A stretch of DNA of 64,000 nucleotides, taken from Lachnospiraceae bacterium. Lineage in GTDB: Bacteria > Bacillota > Clostridia > Lachnospirales > Lachnospiraceae. How positions within the stretch are numbered: position 1 is the stretch's first letter; the number at the start of each line of letters is the position of its first letter. The notes below the pieces were generated by a model that did no database searches, was not told where the DNA came from, and saw nothing but the letters and a program-made list of their open reading frames with translations. The translations under genes and the position numbers were made by a program. Positions 9,381 to 19,459 of this stretch are shown piece by piece. The stretch lies in contig CABJAB010000006.1 in NCBI GenBank assembly GCA_902363445.1, positions 186,001-250,000 on the forward strand, read 5' to 3'.

Positions 9381-10523
9381 CTATTGTTTTTTCCAGCCTG
9401 CGTCAATCTTCCGTATCAGCTCTTCAAAGCTCTTCAGACCGCCCAGCGCGTCATAGGATTCCACACAGGACGCTCCTGTCGCCGCCGCCAGCTGCAGGCA
9501 TCTCTCTCTGGAATATCCCTGCGTCACCGCATAAAGAAATGCGGCAATGGTCGTATCTCCCGCGCCCGTGCCCGAAAGCACCTGATCCGGCACATAGCTT
9601 CTCTCAAAGCACGCTATATCCGCCCAATCTTCCGGATCGAGCGTGATGCCTCCCCCAATCTCTGCCAGGGCGCCGGCTCCTGCAGTCATCAGATATAATC
9701 CCTTATAACCGCACTTCACAAGCACTACTCTTGCTCCCCAGGAAATCAGCTGCTCCGCCAGAGGCTTTACATCCTTTTCCATATCCAGAAACCCGATCAT
9801 ATCGCCGTTCTGCGCCTCGGCGAACAGGCGGTTATATTTATCCCTGTCCAGATAGAATATGAGTTCCTCAATACTCGGCTCGAAGAAATCCACATACGGA
9901 GAAAGCTTCCGGATGATTCCGATCCAGTCTGCCCGGCCGCTCTCACATTCCGGGTCCACCGCGCATAAGTCCACGGAGGTGGCCACTCCGGCTTCCTTCG
10001 CTTCCTTCATCATGGCAATACACTCCGCCCCGTCATTGATATAAAGATAATGGCTGACCGGCGGGTATCCGTAATGGAAGACCTCGGCTGTCTCATAAAG
10101 CGTTTTATCGATATCATCCTTCCGGAAGGTATTCCCCGCGCAGGGATCGTGAAGAAAGATCCGGTCGATTCCAGGAGGCGCCAGCGCAATGGAATAAGAC
10201 GTGGAAATACCGTCTTCCACGATTAAATCTCCCGCCGCTCCATATTTTTCGTAATAACGGCAGACGATGTCTCCCAGCTCGTCTTTGCCGACTTTTCCGA
10301 TAGGGTGTACCTTTGCCCCCAGGACCTTAAGGCCAAGGCCCGTATTCGAGACGGCCCCTCCCGGGTGGATGTCAATGCCCGCCACATGGACGACCTTTCC
10401 GGGAACCAGGATTTCTTCTACGGCCCCAGCTTTTTTCTGGGACTCAAATACCGGAGTCAGATCCAGTGTGAGCGTCCCTGCCACAATGATTCCCTCTCTC
10501 TTTGTCTCTGCGTTGTTTCCCAT
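9381..10523 (-). CDS. PfkB-family sugar kinase
   Basis: A ribokinase/PfkB-fold ATP-dependent sugar kinase, about 380 aa. The two signatures are GGAVSNTGLGLKVLG near the N-terminus and LSGTGAGDTTIAAFLYAV near residue 330, the latter carrying the catalytic aspartate. The substrate sugar is not predictable. The ATG at 10523 (GGAG upstream, MGNNAETK) is preferred over the longer frame to 10619, which would overlap the upstream gene. It is last in the five-gene operon xth-ABC-F-GH13-TraX-pfkB, starting 35 bases after the TraX-like stop. Confidence 0.88.
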   Translation of the reverse strand: MGNNAETKREGIIVAGTLTLDLTPVFESQKKAGAVEEILVPGKVVHVAGIDIHPGGAVSNTGLGLKVLGAKVHPIGKVGKDELGDIVCRYYEKYGAAGDLIVEDGISTSYSIALAPPGIDRIFLHDPCAGNTFRKDDIDKTLYETAEVFHYGYPPVSHYLYINDGAECIAMMKEAKEAGVATSVDLCAVDPECESGRADWIGIIRKLSPYVDFFEPSIEELIFYLDRDKYNRLFAEAQNGDMIGFLDMEKDVKPLAEQLISWGARVVLVKCGYKGLYLMTAGAGALAEIGGGITLDPEDWADIACFERSYVPDQVLSGTGAGDTTIAAFLYAVTQGYSRERCLQLAAATGASCVESYDALGGLKSFEELIRKIDAGWKKQ

Positions 10524-10558
10524 AACACACACTCCAATCTCTTTATGTTCGTCTTTTT

Positions 10559-11269
10559 TCAGGAGAGCAGAAAATATTCCACTGCCCACAATAAAACTAA
10601 ATGAACCGGATAAAAGCAATAGAAAAAATACTTCTGCCAGATACGCTTCGCCGGGGAATCCGGAATCCTGCCGCCCCTCTCTCCGTTATAGACCGCGATC
10701 GGCAGAAACGCCAGCATGGCAAAAGGCTCGATTCCTCCCATTAAGAACAGGACGATACCGATACTGATGACCATCGGGACGGGGCGGGTGCGGAAAAAAT
10801 AAAACAGAAAAATGATCAGCACGCCTTCCGCCCCATAATCGCTCCGGATCACAAACGCCAGACACAGCATAGAAACAAAAGCCATGATGGCATATATGGG
10901 CTGCACATTAGCCAGGAACCGGCTGTAAAGATACAGCAGCATCAGGCCGATGAACAAAGTAAAAAATACGTTTTGATAGTCTGTATAAAATAACCGTCCG
11001 AATAAAAGCAGGTCAAAAGGGATTTCCGAGACCAGTGCAAACACGCCCAGACGTATTAAATATTTTTTAATATCGCTGGTATGATAAAAGCCCTCCACCA
11101 GTAGAAAGCAGTAAATGGGGAACGCCAGCCTCCCGGCGATCCTCATGCCCCCGCAGACTGCGTCCGGCGCCGTCCCCAGAAGGGCAATCCCCAGATGATC
11201 CGTAAGCATCGTGATCACCGCTATCCATTTCAGCGCCAGCGCGCTGAGTCCTATTTTCTTCTCCATCAT
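10559..11269 (-). CDS. TraX-like integral membrane protein
   Basis: About 236 residues with at least seven hydrophobic segments. It starts with the family pattern LKWIAVITMLTDHLGI and contains IAGRLAFPIYCFLLVEGF. TraX acetylates F-pilin N-termini on plasmids, but chromosomal Firmicute homologues are of unknown acyltransferase function. The start ATG at 11269 forms an ATGA overlap with the stop of the GH13-like gene, so it is translationally coupled. The final residues WQKYFFYCFYPVHLVLLW match the conserved family end. Nothing conjugative is near it. Confidence 0.85.
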   Translation of the reverse strand: MMEKKIGLSALALKWIAVITMLTDHLGIALLGTAPDAVCGGMRIAGRLAFPIYCFLLVEGFYHTSDIKKYLIRLGVFALVSEIPFDLLLFGRLFYTDYQNVFFTLFIGLMLLYLYSRFLANVQPIYAIMAFVSMLCLAFVIRSDYGAEGVLIIFLFYFFRTRPVPMVISIGIVLFLMGGIEPFAMLAFLPIAVYNGERGGRIPDSPAKRIWQKYFFYCFYPVHLVLLWAVEYFLLS

Positions 11270-13158
11270 TTTCCGGCTTTCTCCCAATCTCTGTCCAGTC
11301 TTTCATTTCCCTCAGCTTCCGGCCGGGAACTCCTTTTCGAGACAAAGACAGCGATGCTTCTCGGCTCCAGCTTATAGGAATCCTGCTCTTCCAGAACAGG
11401 CGGCTCCGGGAAAAACCCGTTTATTTCCTCCTTCGCCGTATGGACCGCCAGATGCCACAGCCCGCCTGTATGAGGAAGGGAAAAAACGTGAGATTCCCAG
11501 TGCATGTTGAGGATGACGTAGATATCCTCATCCGCACTTCCTTCCGCGTATTTCCCGCTGTATAAAAAGCCCAGCTGCCTTCTGTAATTTTCGAACTGCG
11601 GATACCAGGGAGCCTCCCCGTGGACAGAAAAGTCCGGACAGCCGGCTCCCAGATAATCCATGCTCCTCAGGCCTCCCGCCTTATGAAGCATCGGATGCCT
11701 CTTCCGGAACTGAATCATAAATCTTGCAAACTGATAGATGTCTTCATTTAAACGCCCTTTTTTCCAGTTCACCCAGCCCACCGCATTGTCCTGACAGTAA
11801 GCATTGTTATTTCCGTCCTGGGAATTCCCCCATTCATCTCCTGCCAATATAAGAGGCATTCCCTGGGCAAGCATGAGAAGCGCCCACCCGTTTCGAAGCT
11901 GCCGCTTCCGCAGCTCCAAAATCCTTCTCTTTTTGGTCGGGCCTTCCACGCCGCAGTTCCAGCTGTAGTTATAATCGGTGCCATCCTTCCCGTTCTCACC
12001 GTTGGCTTCGTTGTGCTTCCTGTCATAGGAAACCATGTCCATCATGGTAAGACCGTCGGTATTCGCCAGGAAATTGACCTTCCCCCTGGCCCCTCCATTT
12101 TCTTTCATATGATAGATCAGAGGACGGAGCTGGTCTTCATCTCCTTTGATGAGCTTCCGCATATCCTTTAAAAAATCATCCCGGTAATCTGCTAAATACC
12201 GTTTTCCGTCAGGGCAGGCTCCGTCCCATCCGCCCGCGAACAATTTGACTCCTCTCAGGGAGGGATCCTCCGAAACTGCCCTGGCATCAAAGCGCCCGCC
12301 GATGTGGATACCGTCCACATGGTATTCCTGTACCCAGTGGCGGAGACATTCCAGCAGATACGGTGTCCCCGCGTCCGGCTCAAAATAAAGCTCCACCGAA
12401 AGCTCCAGCCCATTCTCATGAAGAGCTTTCACAAGCCGCTTAAACTGGATATCCGCACCCCCGGCTGCATTTTCCGGCAGTCCATACGCCGCTTTCGGAG
12501 CAAAGCAGTATGCGGGCCCGTATCCCCAGTAATTGAGCTTCCCCTCTGCCTTTCCGGTATCAAAGGGGCCGGGACATGACTGTGCGGCGGGAAGCTCCGT
12601 GAACTCATCCGGCAGCTGCAGCTCCACCATGGTGATCCCCAGCTCCTTCAGATACGGAATCTTCTCCAAAACGCCCTCAAATGACCCTTTATGTCTGACA
12701 CCGGAAGAAGGATGCTTCGTAAATCCTCTCACATGGAGGCGGTAGAGGACCGTATCTTCAAAGGGATAGCCCGGCCTTTTATCCCGTCCCCAGTCAAAGC
12801 CTTCCGTTAAAAACCCATACCGGACAGGGGCGCCTGCTTCTGCCTGCGTCCCCCATCTGCTCCGCCCGGCCACCAGGCGGGCGCACATATCCCTCACCGG
12901 CTTTCCGTCCACCGACAGGCTGTATTCATATTCCTCCGGCCGAAAACCAGACAGGGCTATATAGCGCACATCCCCCATCCTGTTTTCCTCCGGAAAAACG
13001 AAGCTCTTCGTTTCTTTTTCTCTCCCCTTTTTATAAAGATGGATTCTGGCGGTCCCTTCCGTTTCAGAAGTAAATGCCACATGGACACGTCCGTTTTCTG
13101 TCTGCGCTCCCAGCGGAAGCGGCCTAACCCATGATGTCTCCACTTGAATTTTATCCAA
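11266..13158 (-). CDS. GlgX/isoamylase-like GH13 protein with catalytic residues lost (pseudoenzyme)
   Basis: A 630-residue relative of glycogen-debranching and isoamylase-type GH13 proteins: an N-terminal beta-sandwich, an (alpha/beta)8 barrel and a C-terminal domain. Scaffold blocks such as YDRKHNEANGENGKDGT and YSWNCGVEGPT are very GlgX-like. The four catalytic regions are altered: region II reads HVDGIHIGG (nucleophile Asp replaced by Gly287), region III KLFAGGWD (acid/base Glu replaced by Gly309), region IV NTDG (His to Thr367, Asp368 kept), and region I ELYFEP instead of DVVYNH. Hydrolysis is therefore unlikely; glycogen binding or regulation is possible (inference). The start is TTG at 13158 behind AAAAGGAGG, 16 bases after the ABC-F stop. 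Confidence 0.88.
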   Translation of the reverse strand: MDKIQVETSWVRPLPLGAQTENGRVHVAFTSETEGTARIHLYKKGREKETKSFVFPEENRMGDVRYIALSGFRPEEYEYSLSVDGKPVRDMCARLVAGRSRWGTQAEAGAPVRYGFLTEGFDWGRDKRPGYPFEDTVLYRLHVRGFTKHPSSGVRHKGSFEGVLEKIPYLKELGITMVELQLPDEFTELPAAQSCPGPFDTGKAEGKLNYWGYGPAYCFAPKAAYGLPENAAGGADIQFKRLVKALHENGLELSVELYFEPDAGTPYLLECLRHWVQEYHVDGIHIGGRFDARAVSEDPSLRGVKLFAGGWDGACPDGKRYLADYRDDFLKDMRKLIKGDEDQLRPLIYHMKENGGARGKVNFLANTDGLTMMDMVSYDRKHNEANGENGKDGTDYNYSWNCGVEGPTKKRRILELRKRQLRNGWALLMLAQGMPLILAGDEWGNSQDGNNNAYCQDNAVGWVNWKKGRLNEDIYQFARFMIQFRKRHPMLHKAGGLRSMDYLGAGCPDFSVHGEAPWYPQFENYRRQLGFLYSGKYAEGSADEDIYVILNMHWESHVFSLPHTGGLWHLAVHTAKEEINGFFPEPPVLEEQDSYKLEPRSIAVFVSKRSSRPEAEGNERLDRDWEKAGK

Positions 13159-13174
13159 GGCTATCCTCCTTTTA

Positions 13175-15037
13175 TTATGAAACCGTCTCCCCAGCCTCGA
13201 TTCTGGCAGCCAAGTCTTCCAGATACATCCAGCGCTCCATTTTTTCCTCCAGCCTGCTCTCCAGTTCCTGTTTTTCTTCCATCAGCCGGCTGAGCCTGCC
13301 GTAATCCGCGGCCGCTTCTTCTATGGCCGCCTCTTTTTCTGAGATCCCTGTCTCCAGAGCCTCTATCTCCCCTTCTATCGTTTCAAAATCCCTTTGCTCC
13401 TGAAATGTAAATTTAAGTTTCCTGGGTTTCATCCGGGAATCCTGCTTCCATGCCTGCGCCGCGGGCACCACGTTCTCCTGCCGCCCTCCGGGACCTCCGT
13501 TCTGGCCCCGGCCATTCCCGGAAGCCTCCAAGGCCTCCTGTTCCGCACGTTTTCGTTCCGCCGCCGTCTGATAATCCGTATATCCGCCTTCATATTGGAC
13601 AAGCGCCCCGTTATCCTCAAAGGCAAAAATCCTTCTTGTCACCCGGTCCAAAAAATAACGGTCATGGGACACGGCGATAACGATTCCCGGAAAGGTATCC
13701 AGATAGTCCTCCAGGACCATCAGTGTCCGGATATCCAGATCGTTGGTCGGCTCATCCAGGATCAGTACATTTGGCGCTTCCATCAGCACACGCAGGAGAT
13801 AAAGCCTGCGCCGTTCTCCGCCGGAAAGACGTTCTATGACAGTATACTGGATATCCGGCGGGAACAAGAAACGCTCCAGCATCTGGGAAGCGCTTATACT
13901 GCCGTCAGCCGTCGGTACGTATTCCGCCACATTCCGGATATAATCGATTACCCTCAGGCTCAGATCCATATATTCATTTTCCTGGGAAAAATAGCCCAGC
14001 TTCACCGTCTGGCCGACGACGAGCTCTCCTTCATCCGGCGTCTCCGCTCCTATTATGATCTTCATAAGCGTAGATTTGCCGCAGCCGTTCCGGCCGATGA
14101 CGCCAATCCTGTCATCCTTTAAAAAAATATAAGTGAAGTCCTTTATCAGGACATTCTTTCCGTAGGATTTGGATATCCCATGAAGCTCCACGGTGGTCTT
14201 ACCAAGGCGGCTCTTCACCGAATTTATCTCCACGCCGGCATCGGACTCCGGCGCTTTGGCATCCCGCAGCTCCTCAAACCGCTGGATATGGGCTTTCTGC
14301 TTGGTGGATCTGGCCCTGGCCCCCCTCATCATCCACGCGAGCTCCGTCTTAAGAAGGCTCTGCCTTTTCCGTTCCGCCGCCAATGCCATAGCCTCTCTCT
14401 CCGCTTTTCGCTGAAGAAATCCGGAATAATTGGCCTGGTAGCTGTAAAGGCATCCTTTGTCAAGCTCTACGATTCGGCTGCAGACACTGTCCAGGAAATA
14501 GCGGTCATGAGTGACCATAACGACGGCTCCTCTGAACCGTTTTAAATAGTCTTCCAGCCAGCCGGCCATTTCGCTGTCCAGATGGTTGGTCGGCTCGTCC
14601 AGAATCAGGATATCCGCAGAAGACAGCAGCGTATTCGCCAGAGCCACTCTCTTTCTCTGACCGCCGGACAGCTCTTCCACCGGCTGCGTAAAATCCGGTA
14701 TGTCCAGTGTATTCAGCATGGCTTTAGCCTGGCTCTCGATATCCCATTTATTCTGCTCTGTCACATTCCCCGTGAGCACGCAGGAAAGGACATGGCTTCC
14801 TTCTTTAAATACCGGCGTCTGAGGGAGATAACGGACCTGCAGCCCGTTCCCCATGGATACCGTGCCTCCGTCCGGTTCTTCCAGTCCGGCCGCAATACGC
14901 AGAAGAGTGCTCTTCCCCGTGCCGTTGATGCCGATGACCCCTACCTTCTCTCCGCTTCCCAGCGAAAAGGATACGTGGTCAAATAATTGTCTGTCCGTAT
15001 AGGACTTCGTCAGATTCTCAATGGTGAGCAGATTCAT
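13175..15037 (-). CDS. ABC-F family ATPase, Uup/YdiF-like
   Basis: A soluble tandem-ATPase protein (620 aa) of the ABC-F class, which works on ribosomes rather than in membranes. Domain 1 has Walker [10 protein letters not shown] and signature [12 protein letters not shown]; domain 2 has GRNGCGKST and [13 protein letters not shown]; both have [14 protein letters not shown] Walker B blocks. An acidic and basic C-terminal extension (about residues 520-620) looks coiled coil, as in Uup and YdiF. The ATG at 15037 forms an ATGA overlap with the xth stop; the longer frame to 15193 lies inside xth and is rejected. It could be a housekeeping translation factor or, less likely, an antibiotic-protection protein. 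Confidence 0.93.
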   Translation of the reverse strand: MNLLTIENLTKSYTDRQLFDHVSFSLGSGEKVGVIGINGTGKSTLLRIAAGLEEPDGGTVSMGNGLQVRYLPQTPVFKEGSHVLSCVLTGNVTEQNKWDIESQAKAMLNTLDIPDFTQPVEELSGGQRKRVALANTLLSSADILILDEPTNHLDSEMAGWLEDYLKRFRGAVVMVTHDRYFLDSVCSRIVELDKGCLYSYQANYSGFLQRKAEREAMALAAERKRQSLLKTELAWMMRGARARSTKQKAHIQRFEELRDAKAPESDAGVEINSVKSRLGKTTVELHGISKSYGKNVLIKDFTYIFLKDDRIGVIGRNGCGKSTLMKIIIGAETPDEGELVVGQTVKLGYFSQENEYMDLSLRVIDYIRNVAEYVPTADGSISASQMLERFLFPPDIQYTVIERLSGGERRRLYLLRVLMEAPNVLILDEPTNDLDIRTLMVLEDYLDTFPGIVIAVSHDRYFLDRVTRRIFAFEDNGALVQYEGGYTDYQTAAERKRAEQEALEASGNGRGQNGGPGGRQENVVPAAQAWKQDSRMKPRKLKFTFQEQRDFETIEGEIEALETGISEKEAAIEEAAADYGRLSRLMEEKQELESRLEEKMERWMYLEDLAARIEAGETVS

Positions 15038-15792
15038 AGCGCAATCACCAGCTCCACCGGGCAGTGGTCGGAACCCAGCACATCCGTATGGATGTCCGCG
15101 CTCACCAGCTTGTCCGCAAGGCTTTCTGAAACACAGAAATAATCGATGCGCCAGCCGGCATTCTTTGCTCTGGCGCTGAAGCGATAGGACCACCAGGAAT
15201 ATATCTCCGTCTTATCAGGATAAAAGTACCGGAACGTATCCACGAACCCGGACTCCAAAAGCCCGCTGAATTTATTCCTCTCCTCATCGGTGAATCCCGC
15301 GTTCTTTCTGTTTGTCTTGGGGTTTTTAAGATCGATCTCCTTGTGCGCCACGTTCAGATCCCCGCAGAACACTACGGGCTTTTTCTCCTCCAGCTTTTTT
15401 AAATAACTGAGGAAAGCGTCCTCCCATTCCATCCGGTAAGGAAGCCGGGCGAGCTCATTCTGTGAGTTAGGCGTATAGCAGGTCACCAGGTAATATTCCG
15501 GATACTCCAGGGTGATCACTCTGCCTTCTTTGTCGTGCTCCGGCACTCCGATGCCGTATGCTGCGGAAAGAGGCTCCTCCTTCGTGAATACAGCCGTCCC
15601 CGAATACCCTTTTTTCTCCGCATAATTCCAATACTGGCGGTATCCTTCTGCCGGCAGATCGATCTGCCCTTCCTGCAGCTTCGTCTCCTGTATACAAAAC
15701 ACATCTGCGTCCGTCTCTTTAAAATACTCTAAAAATCCTTTTGTCACACAGGCCCGCAGCCCGTTGACATTCCAAGATATCATTTTTTTCAT
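15034..15792 (-). CDS. xth: Exodeoxyribonuclease III / AP endonuclease
   Basis: A base-excision-repair AP endonuclease of the EEP superfamily, 252 aa. Motifs: [11 protein letters not shown] at the start, [11 protein letters not shown] (metal-binding Glu), [13 protein letters not shown], and the terminal GSDHCPVEL catalytic Asp-His block, plus [12 protein letters not shown] at 15792 follows AGGAG. It heads the minus-strand operon that continues with ABC-F, GH13-like, TraX-like and PfkB genes. Confidence 0.96.
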   Translation of the reverse strand: MKKMISWNVNGLRACVTKGFLEYFKETDADVFCIQETKLQEGQIDLPAEGYRQYWNYAEKKGYSGTAVFTKEEPLSAAYGIGVPEHDKEGRVITLEYPEYYLVTCYTPNSQNELARLPYRMEWEDAFLSYLKKLEEKKPVVFCGDLNVAHKEIDLKNPKTNRKNAGFTDEERNKFSGLLESGFVDTFRYFYPDKTEIYSWWSYRFSARAKNAGWRIDYFCVSESLADKLVSADIHTDVLGSDHCPVELVIAL

Positions 15793-16002
15793 AATTTTCT
15801 CCTAATAATTTCCTGCTCCAGACTGTAAATCATCAGCAGCGTAAAGCTAGTTTTCATTATAAACCATCCCGCATATGCAGGCAACCGAAACTTTTACTTG
15901 CAAAATACGGATTTTCCTGTAAAATATAGGATTGACAGCTTATAACCAGGAAACGGAAAACCCGTAAAAATAGACCTGTTAAAGATAGAAAGGAAAGTTT
16001 AG

Positions 16003-17643
16003 ATGATCAGTGCAAACAATATCACACTCCGCATCGGAAAAAAAGCGCTTTTTGAAGATGTGAATATCAAATTTACTGAAGGCAACTGCTATGGCCTCAT
16101 CGGAGCCAACGGCGCAGGGAAATCCACCTTCCTCAAAATCCTGTCCGGACAGCTGGATTCCTCCAAAGGAGAAGTCATCATCACCCCCGGGCAGCGTCTC
16201 TCGTTCCTGCAGCAGGACCATTTCAAATATGATGACTGCGTGGTCCTTGACACGGTGATGATGGGAAATCCCCGTCTGGTGGAAATCATGAAGGAAAAGG
16301 AAGCCATCTACACCAAGCCGGACTTTTCCGATGAAGACGGCATCAGGGCCGCTGACCTGGAAGCGGAATTCGCCAATATGAACGGATGGGAAGCGGAGTC
16401 CGACGCCGCCACGCTGCTCAACGGCCTCGGCATCGGCCCGGAGCTCCATTACTCCCTCATGAAAGATTTAAACGGCAACGATAAAGTAAAGGTGCTGCTG
16501 GCACAGGCTCTGTTCGGAAATCCGGATATCCTGCTTTTAGATGAGCCTACCAACCATCTGGACCTGGACGCCATCGCCTGGCTGGAAGAGTTTTTGATCA
16601 ACTTTGAAAACACAGTCATCGTGGTATCCCATGACCGTTATTTCCTGAATAAGGTCTGCACCCACATCGCGGACATCGACTATGCCAAGATCCAGCTCTA
16701 TGCCGGAAACTATGATTTCTGGTATGAGTCCAGCCAGCTGATGGTCAAGCAGATGAAGGAAGCCAACAAGAAAAAAGAAGAAAAGATCAAAGAACTGCAG
16801 GAATTCATCCAACGTTTCTCGGCGAACGCCTCCAAATCCAAGCAGGCCACCTCCAGGAAACGCGCCCTGGAAAAAATCCAGCTGGACGAGATCAAACCTT
16901 CCAGCCGGAAATATCCCTATATTGATTTCCGCCCTGAGCGGGAGATCGGGAACGAAATCCTGACCGTCGAGAACCTCTCCAAATCCATCGAAGGCGTAAA
17001 GGTGCTCGACAACATCTCCTTCATACTCGGCCGGAATGACAAAGTGGCCTTCGTCGGCTCCGATGAGCTGGCAAAAACCACTTTATTCCAAATCCTCGCG
17101 GGAGAAATGGAGCCTGACGAGGGCTCCTACAAATGGGGTGTGACCACTTCCCAGGCTTACTTCGCCAAAGACAATACCTCGGAGTTCGACAACGACCTGA
17201 CCATCGTGGACTGGCTGACCCAGTTCTCACCGGTGAAGGACGTGACCTATGTCCGCGGCTTCCTGGGCCGTATGCTGTTCGCCGGAGACGACGGCGTCAA
17301 AAAGGTGAAGGTCCTGTCCGGAGGTGAAAAGGTCCGCTGCCAGCTGTCCAAGATGATGATCCAGGCTACAAACGTGCTGATACTGGATGAGCCTACCAAC
17401 CATCTGGATATGGAAGCCATCACGGCCCTCAATAACGCCCTGATCAAGTATTCCGGCGTCATCTTGTTCTCCTGCCACGACCATCAGTTCGTACAGACCA
17501 CAGCCAACCGCATCATGGAGCTCACGCCCGGCGGCCTGATCGATAAGATCACCACCTATGACGAATATCTGGAGAGCGATGAAATGGCTCGGAAACGGCA
17601 GAAGAGCTACAGCCTGTCTGAATCCGACGCAGAGGACAACTAA
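16003..17643 (+). CDS. ABC-F ATPase, YkpA/YbiT-like
   Basis: A 546-residue ribosome-associated ABC-F protein. Domain 1 has Walker A GANGAGKST, but its signature reads LNGNDKVKVLLAQ rather than LSGGQ. Domain 2 has an atypical Walker A (GSDELAKTT) with a normal LSGGEKVRCQLSK signature. I recall similar departures in the YkpA/YbiT branch, so they probably reflect family, not decay. The interdomain linker (about residues 245-310) is highly charged and helical. The ATG at 16003 has AAAGGAAAG upstream. It is monocistronic and divergent from xth. A role in translation fidelity or ribosome rescue is inferred from the family. Confidence 0.92.
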   Translation: MISANNITLRIGKKALFEDVNIKFTEGNCYGLIGANGAGKSTFLKILSGQLDSSKGEVIITPGQRLSFLQQDHFKYDDCVVLDTVMMGNPRLVEIMKEKEAIYTKPDFSDEDGIRAADLEAEFANMNGWEAESDAATLLNGLGIGPELHYSLMKDLNGNDKVKVLLAQALFGNPDILLLDEPTNHLDLDAIAWLEEFLINFENTVIVVSHDRYFLNKVCTHIADIDYAKIQLYAGNYDFWYESSQLMVKQMKEANKKKEEKIKELQEFIQRFSANASKSKQATSRKRALEKIQLDEIKPSSRKYPYIDFRPEREIGNEILTVENLSKSIEGVKVLDNISFILGRNDKVAFVGSDELAKTTLFQILAGEMEPDEGSYKWGVTTSQAYFAKDNTSEFDNDLTIVDWLTQFSPVKDVTYVRGFLGRMLFAGDDGVKKVKVLSGGEKVRCQLSKMMIQATNVLILDEPTNHLDMEAITALNNALIKYSGVILFSCHDHQFVQTTANRIMELTPGGLIDKITTYDEYLESDEMARKRQKSYSLSESDAEDN

Positions 17644-17663
17644 AAAACAACAAAACCAGTTCC

Positions 17664-18269
17664 TTACAATTCCTCCGCCTTAAAGGTCACATACCCTTCG
17701 TAATAATAGCTGTGATCGATGCCTTTCATATAAACCTCGCGGCTATCAACCTCATCGGTAAGCGCTGCCTTTAGAATGTGTTTAATCTCAATATCTTTGA
17801 TAGGACTGCGTTCCATGGCGAGCAGATAATCTTCTTTATCAACCTTGCTCCAATCTACCACTCTGCCAATCTCGGTTTTAAGAATCAGATCGAGCCAAAT
17901 ACGTGTACTCCGCCCATTCCCTTCTCTGAAGGGGTGGGCGATATTCATTTCTACATATTTTTCTATAATTTCATCAAACGTAGACTGTGGCATCTTATCA
18001 ATATTCTCAAGAGCCGCTTCTAAATACATAAGAGGCGCAAAACGGAAGCCGCCCTTCGAAAGATTCACTTTGCGGATTTCCCCAGCAAAATCGTATATTT
18101 CCTCAAACAGATACTTATGAATCGTTTTAAGAGAAGAAAATTTACCGGCTTCCATTTTATCGAACAGCCTGTTTTCAAATAGCTCCATTGCTTTTTTCTT
18201 GCTTATTCTTTCTTCTTCACGGGCAAGATCTGAAGCATCTTCTATGCCCAATTTGTTTTCAAGAGCCAT
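17664..18269 (-). CDS. Fic-domain AMP-transferase with C-terminal inhibitory motif (class III)
   Basis: A 201-residue Fic/DOC protein that would transfer AMP from ATP to target hydroxyls. The active-site loop [12 protein letters not shown] (about residues 112-123) matches HxFx(D/E)GNGRxxR exactly. The extreme C-terminus contains S187-YYY-E191-G192, matching the autoinhibitory (S/T)xxxE(G/N) motif of class III single-domain Fic proteins such as Neisseria NmFic, so activity is probably held in check in cis. NmFic-like enzymes modify themselves and type II topoisomerases; targets here are unknown. ATG at 18269 follows AAGGAGG. The CarD-family gene lies upstream on the same strand. Confidence 0.93.
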   Translation of the reverse strand: MALENKLGIEDASDLAREEERISKKKAMELFENRLFDKMEAGKFSSLKTIHKYLFEEIYDFAGEIRKVNLSKGGFRFAPLMYLEAALENIDKMPQSTFDEIIEKYVEMNIAHPFREGNGRSTRIWLDLILKTEIGRVVDWSKVDKEDYLLAMERSPIKDIEIKHILKAALTDEVDSREVYMKGIDHSYYYEGYVTFKAEEL

Positions 18270-18297
18270 CCTGTGCCTCCTTCCGCTAACTTTAAAA

Positions 18298-18319
18298 GGC
18301 GTAAGATCACTCTCACGCC
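18298..18319 (-). terminator. Weak terminator-like hairpin between CarD-family and fic genes
   Basis: GGCGT and ACGCC arms (18298-18302, 18315-18319) with extra internal pairing, followed on the minus strand by TTTT. It could end the CarD-family transcript or attenuate read-through into fic. Confidence 0.45.
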
Positions 18320-18327
18320 CGGTAATT

Positions 18328-18828
18328 TTATCCTTCTATCAATGCCCCGTTCAGTCTGTCCTCGGCCTGCTCTACTGAAATCTGGAAGATCTCAGCGGTT
18401 TCCGCATAGAGGCTGGCCTCTACCTTTTTCAGATTCTGCTCATCCGAGATACCCAGCTTCTTCACATTCGCCAGACGCCTCCGCTTCTCTTCCTTTATCC
18501 CTTTCCACATCTGCAGCCACTTTTCAAACTCGCAGGAATGCAGTACCTCTGCATACTCCTTCTGCCGTTGTCTCTCATCCTCATTATACAAAGATTTCAG
18601 CTTCGGTATCCCCGCCAGGAGCTTCTCAGCGTTCGGCCCGCTCATGATCTTCCGGACTATCCTCTTCTTCGGATTTTCCGTTTTCACATAAAGCGTCGTC
18701 CCTCTACAGCACAGAGGCTGCAAATAGTAATATTCCGTACCTCCATCCAAAAAGTCCGGAGTCCCTATCCTCATGACGGAACAAACCTCGCTGCATCCAT
18801 ACACTACTACATCATTCACACGATACAA
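18328..18828 (-). CDS. CarD-family transcriptional regulator
   Basis: About 166 residues. The N-terminal part ([15 protein letters not shown], then YYYLQPLC) is the Tudor-like RNA-polymerase-interacting domain of CarD/CdnL/TRCF, and the rest is helical, as in CarD. CarD proteins stabilise open promoter complexes. I chose the TTG at 18828 ([18 protein letters not shown] upstream) because homologues start there; an ATG at 18882 would add 18 residues that look unrelated. It may share regulation with the fic gene 58 bases downstream. No Shine-Dalgarno is good for either start, so the N-terminus is uncertain. Confidence 0.82.
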   Translation of the reverse strand: MYRVNDVVVYGCSEVCSVMRIGTPDFLDGGTEYYYLQPLCCRGTTLYVKTENPKKRIVRKIMSGPNAEKLLAGIPKLKSLYNEDERQRQKEYAEVLHSCEFEKWLQMWKGIKEEKRRRLANVKKLGISDEQNLKKVEASLYAETAEIFQISVEQAEDRLNGALIEG

Positions 18829-18944
18829 TTTTTCACCCTGCTTTCCAGTCCTGTGGAGCCATTTAAAAATCCTCAGATTCATAAAACAGCAGTTGCTGAT
18901 TTTATTATATCACAAAAAAGCCGAAAATTAAAGGCATTTTTCTT

Positions 18945-19418
18945 TCAGAATCCTTCCAGTCTTCTCCGCTTCCTAAGACGCTGACGTTTTTCGGCCCCTT
19001 CCCACTCGGCCTGCTGCCCTGGCGTCTCCACGATCAGCCTGGGCACCCGCTTTGGTCTTTCTTCTTCATCCAACGCCACCATCACGATATACGCTCTGTT
19101 AATGGGCCGCCTCATCCCGTCCAGGGACTCCACATAAGTATCTACCCGCACTTCCATGGAGGAATTCCCTACATGAGTTATCCGGCCCACCAGGACCACC
19201 GTATCCCCTGCATATGCGCCCTGCTTAAACTGAAGATTGTCGATGGCCGCCGTGATGATGTTCGATTCGCTGTGCCTTCTGGCTACGACGCCTGACACCT
19301 CGTCTATCCATTCCAGGAGCTGTCCGCCGAACAGTCTTCCCGCCCCGTTCAGATGGGTCGGAAACAGAAGGTGGACCTGCTCCGCCATGGAATCCTCCAT
19401 ATGCTTTTCTTCTTTCAT
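18945..19418 (-). CDS. Acyl-CoA thioesterase, YciA-like hotdog protein
   Basis: A 157-residue hotdog-fold thioesterase with the family blocks HLNGAGRLFGGQLLEWIDEV (a conserved Asn and the GG-x-L-x-x-x-D helix) and NLQFKQGAYAGDTVVLVG. It hydrolyses acyl-CoAs; chain preference cannot be read. ATG at 19418 has GGAAGGAG upstream. The C-terminal tail is rich in Arg and Lys. It is the last gene of the ppx-ppk-response regulator-thioesterase array, starting inside or just after the regulator's stop region. Confidence 0.9.
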   Translation of the reverse strand: MKEEKHMEDSMAEQVHLLFPTHLNGAGRLFGGQLLEWIDEVSGVVARRHSESNIITAAIDNLQFKQGAYAGDTVVLVGRITHVGNSSMEVRVDTYVESLDGMRRPINRAYIVMVALDEEERPKRVPRLIVETPGQQAEWEGAEKRQRLRKRRRLEGF

Positions 19419-19459
19419 GGCACTCCTTCCTGAAGGCTGGCAGGACGCCGGCGTTTTTA

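Noticed and set aside
10559..11269. Conjugative element suggested by a TraX-like protein
   Set aside because: No relaxase, coupling protein or mating-pair genes are present; chromosomal TraX-like proteins are common in Firmicutes.
16003..17643. Atypical first signature and second Walker A in the ABC-F protein as signs of decay
   Set aside because: Such departures are, as far as I recall, normal in the YkpA/YbiT branch, and the rest of the protein is intact.
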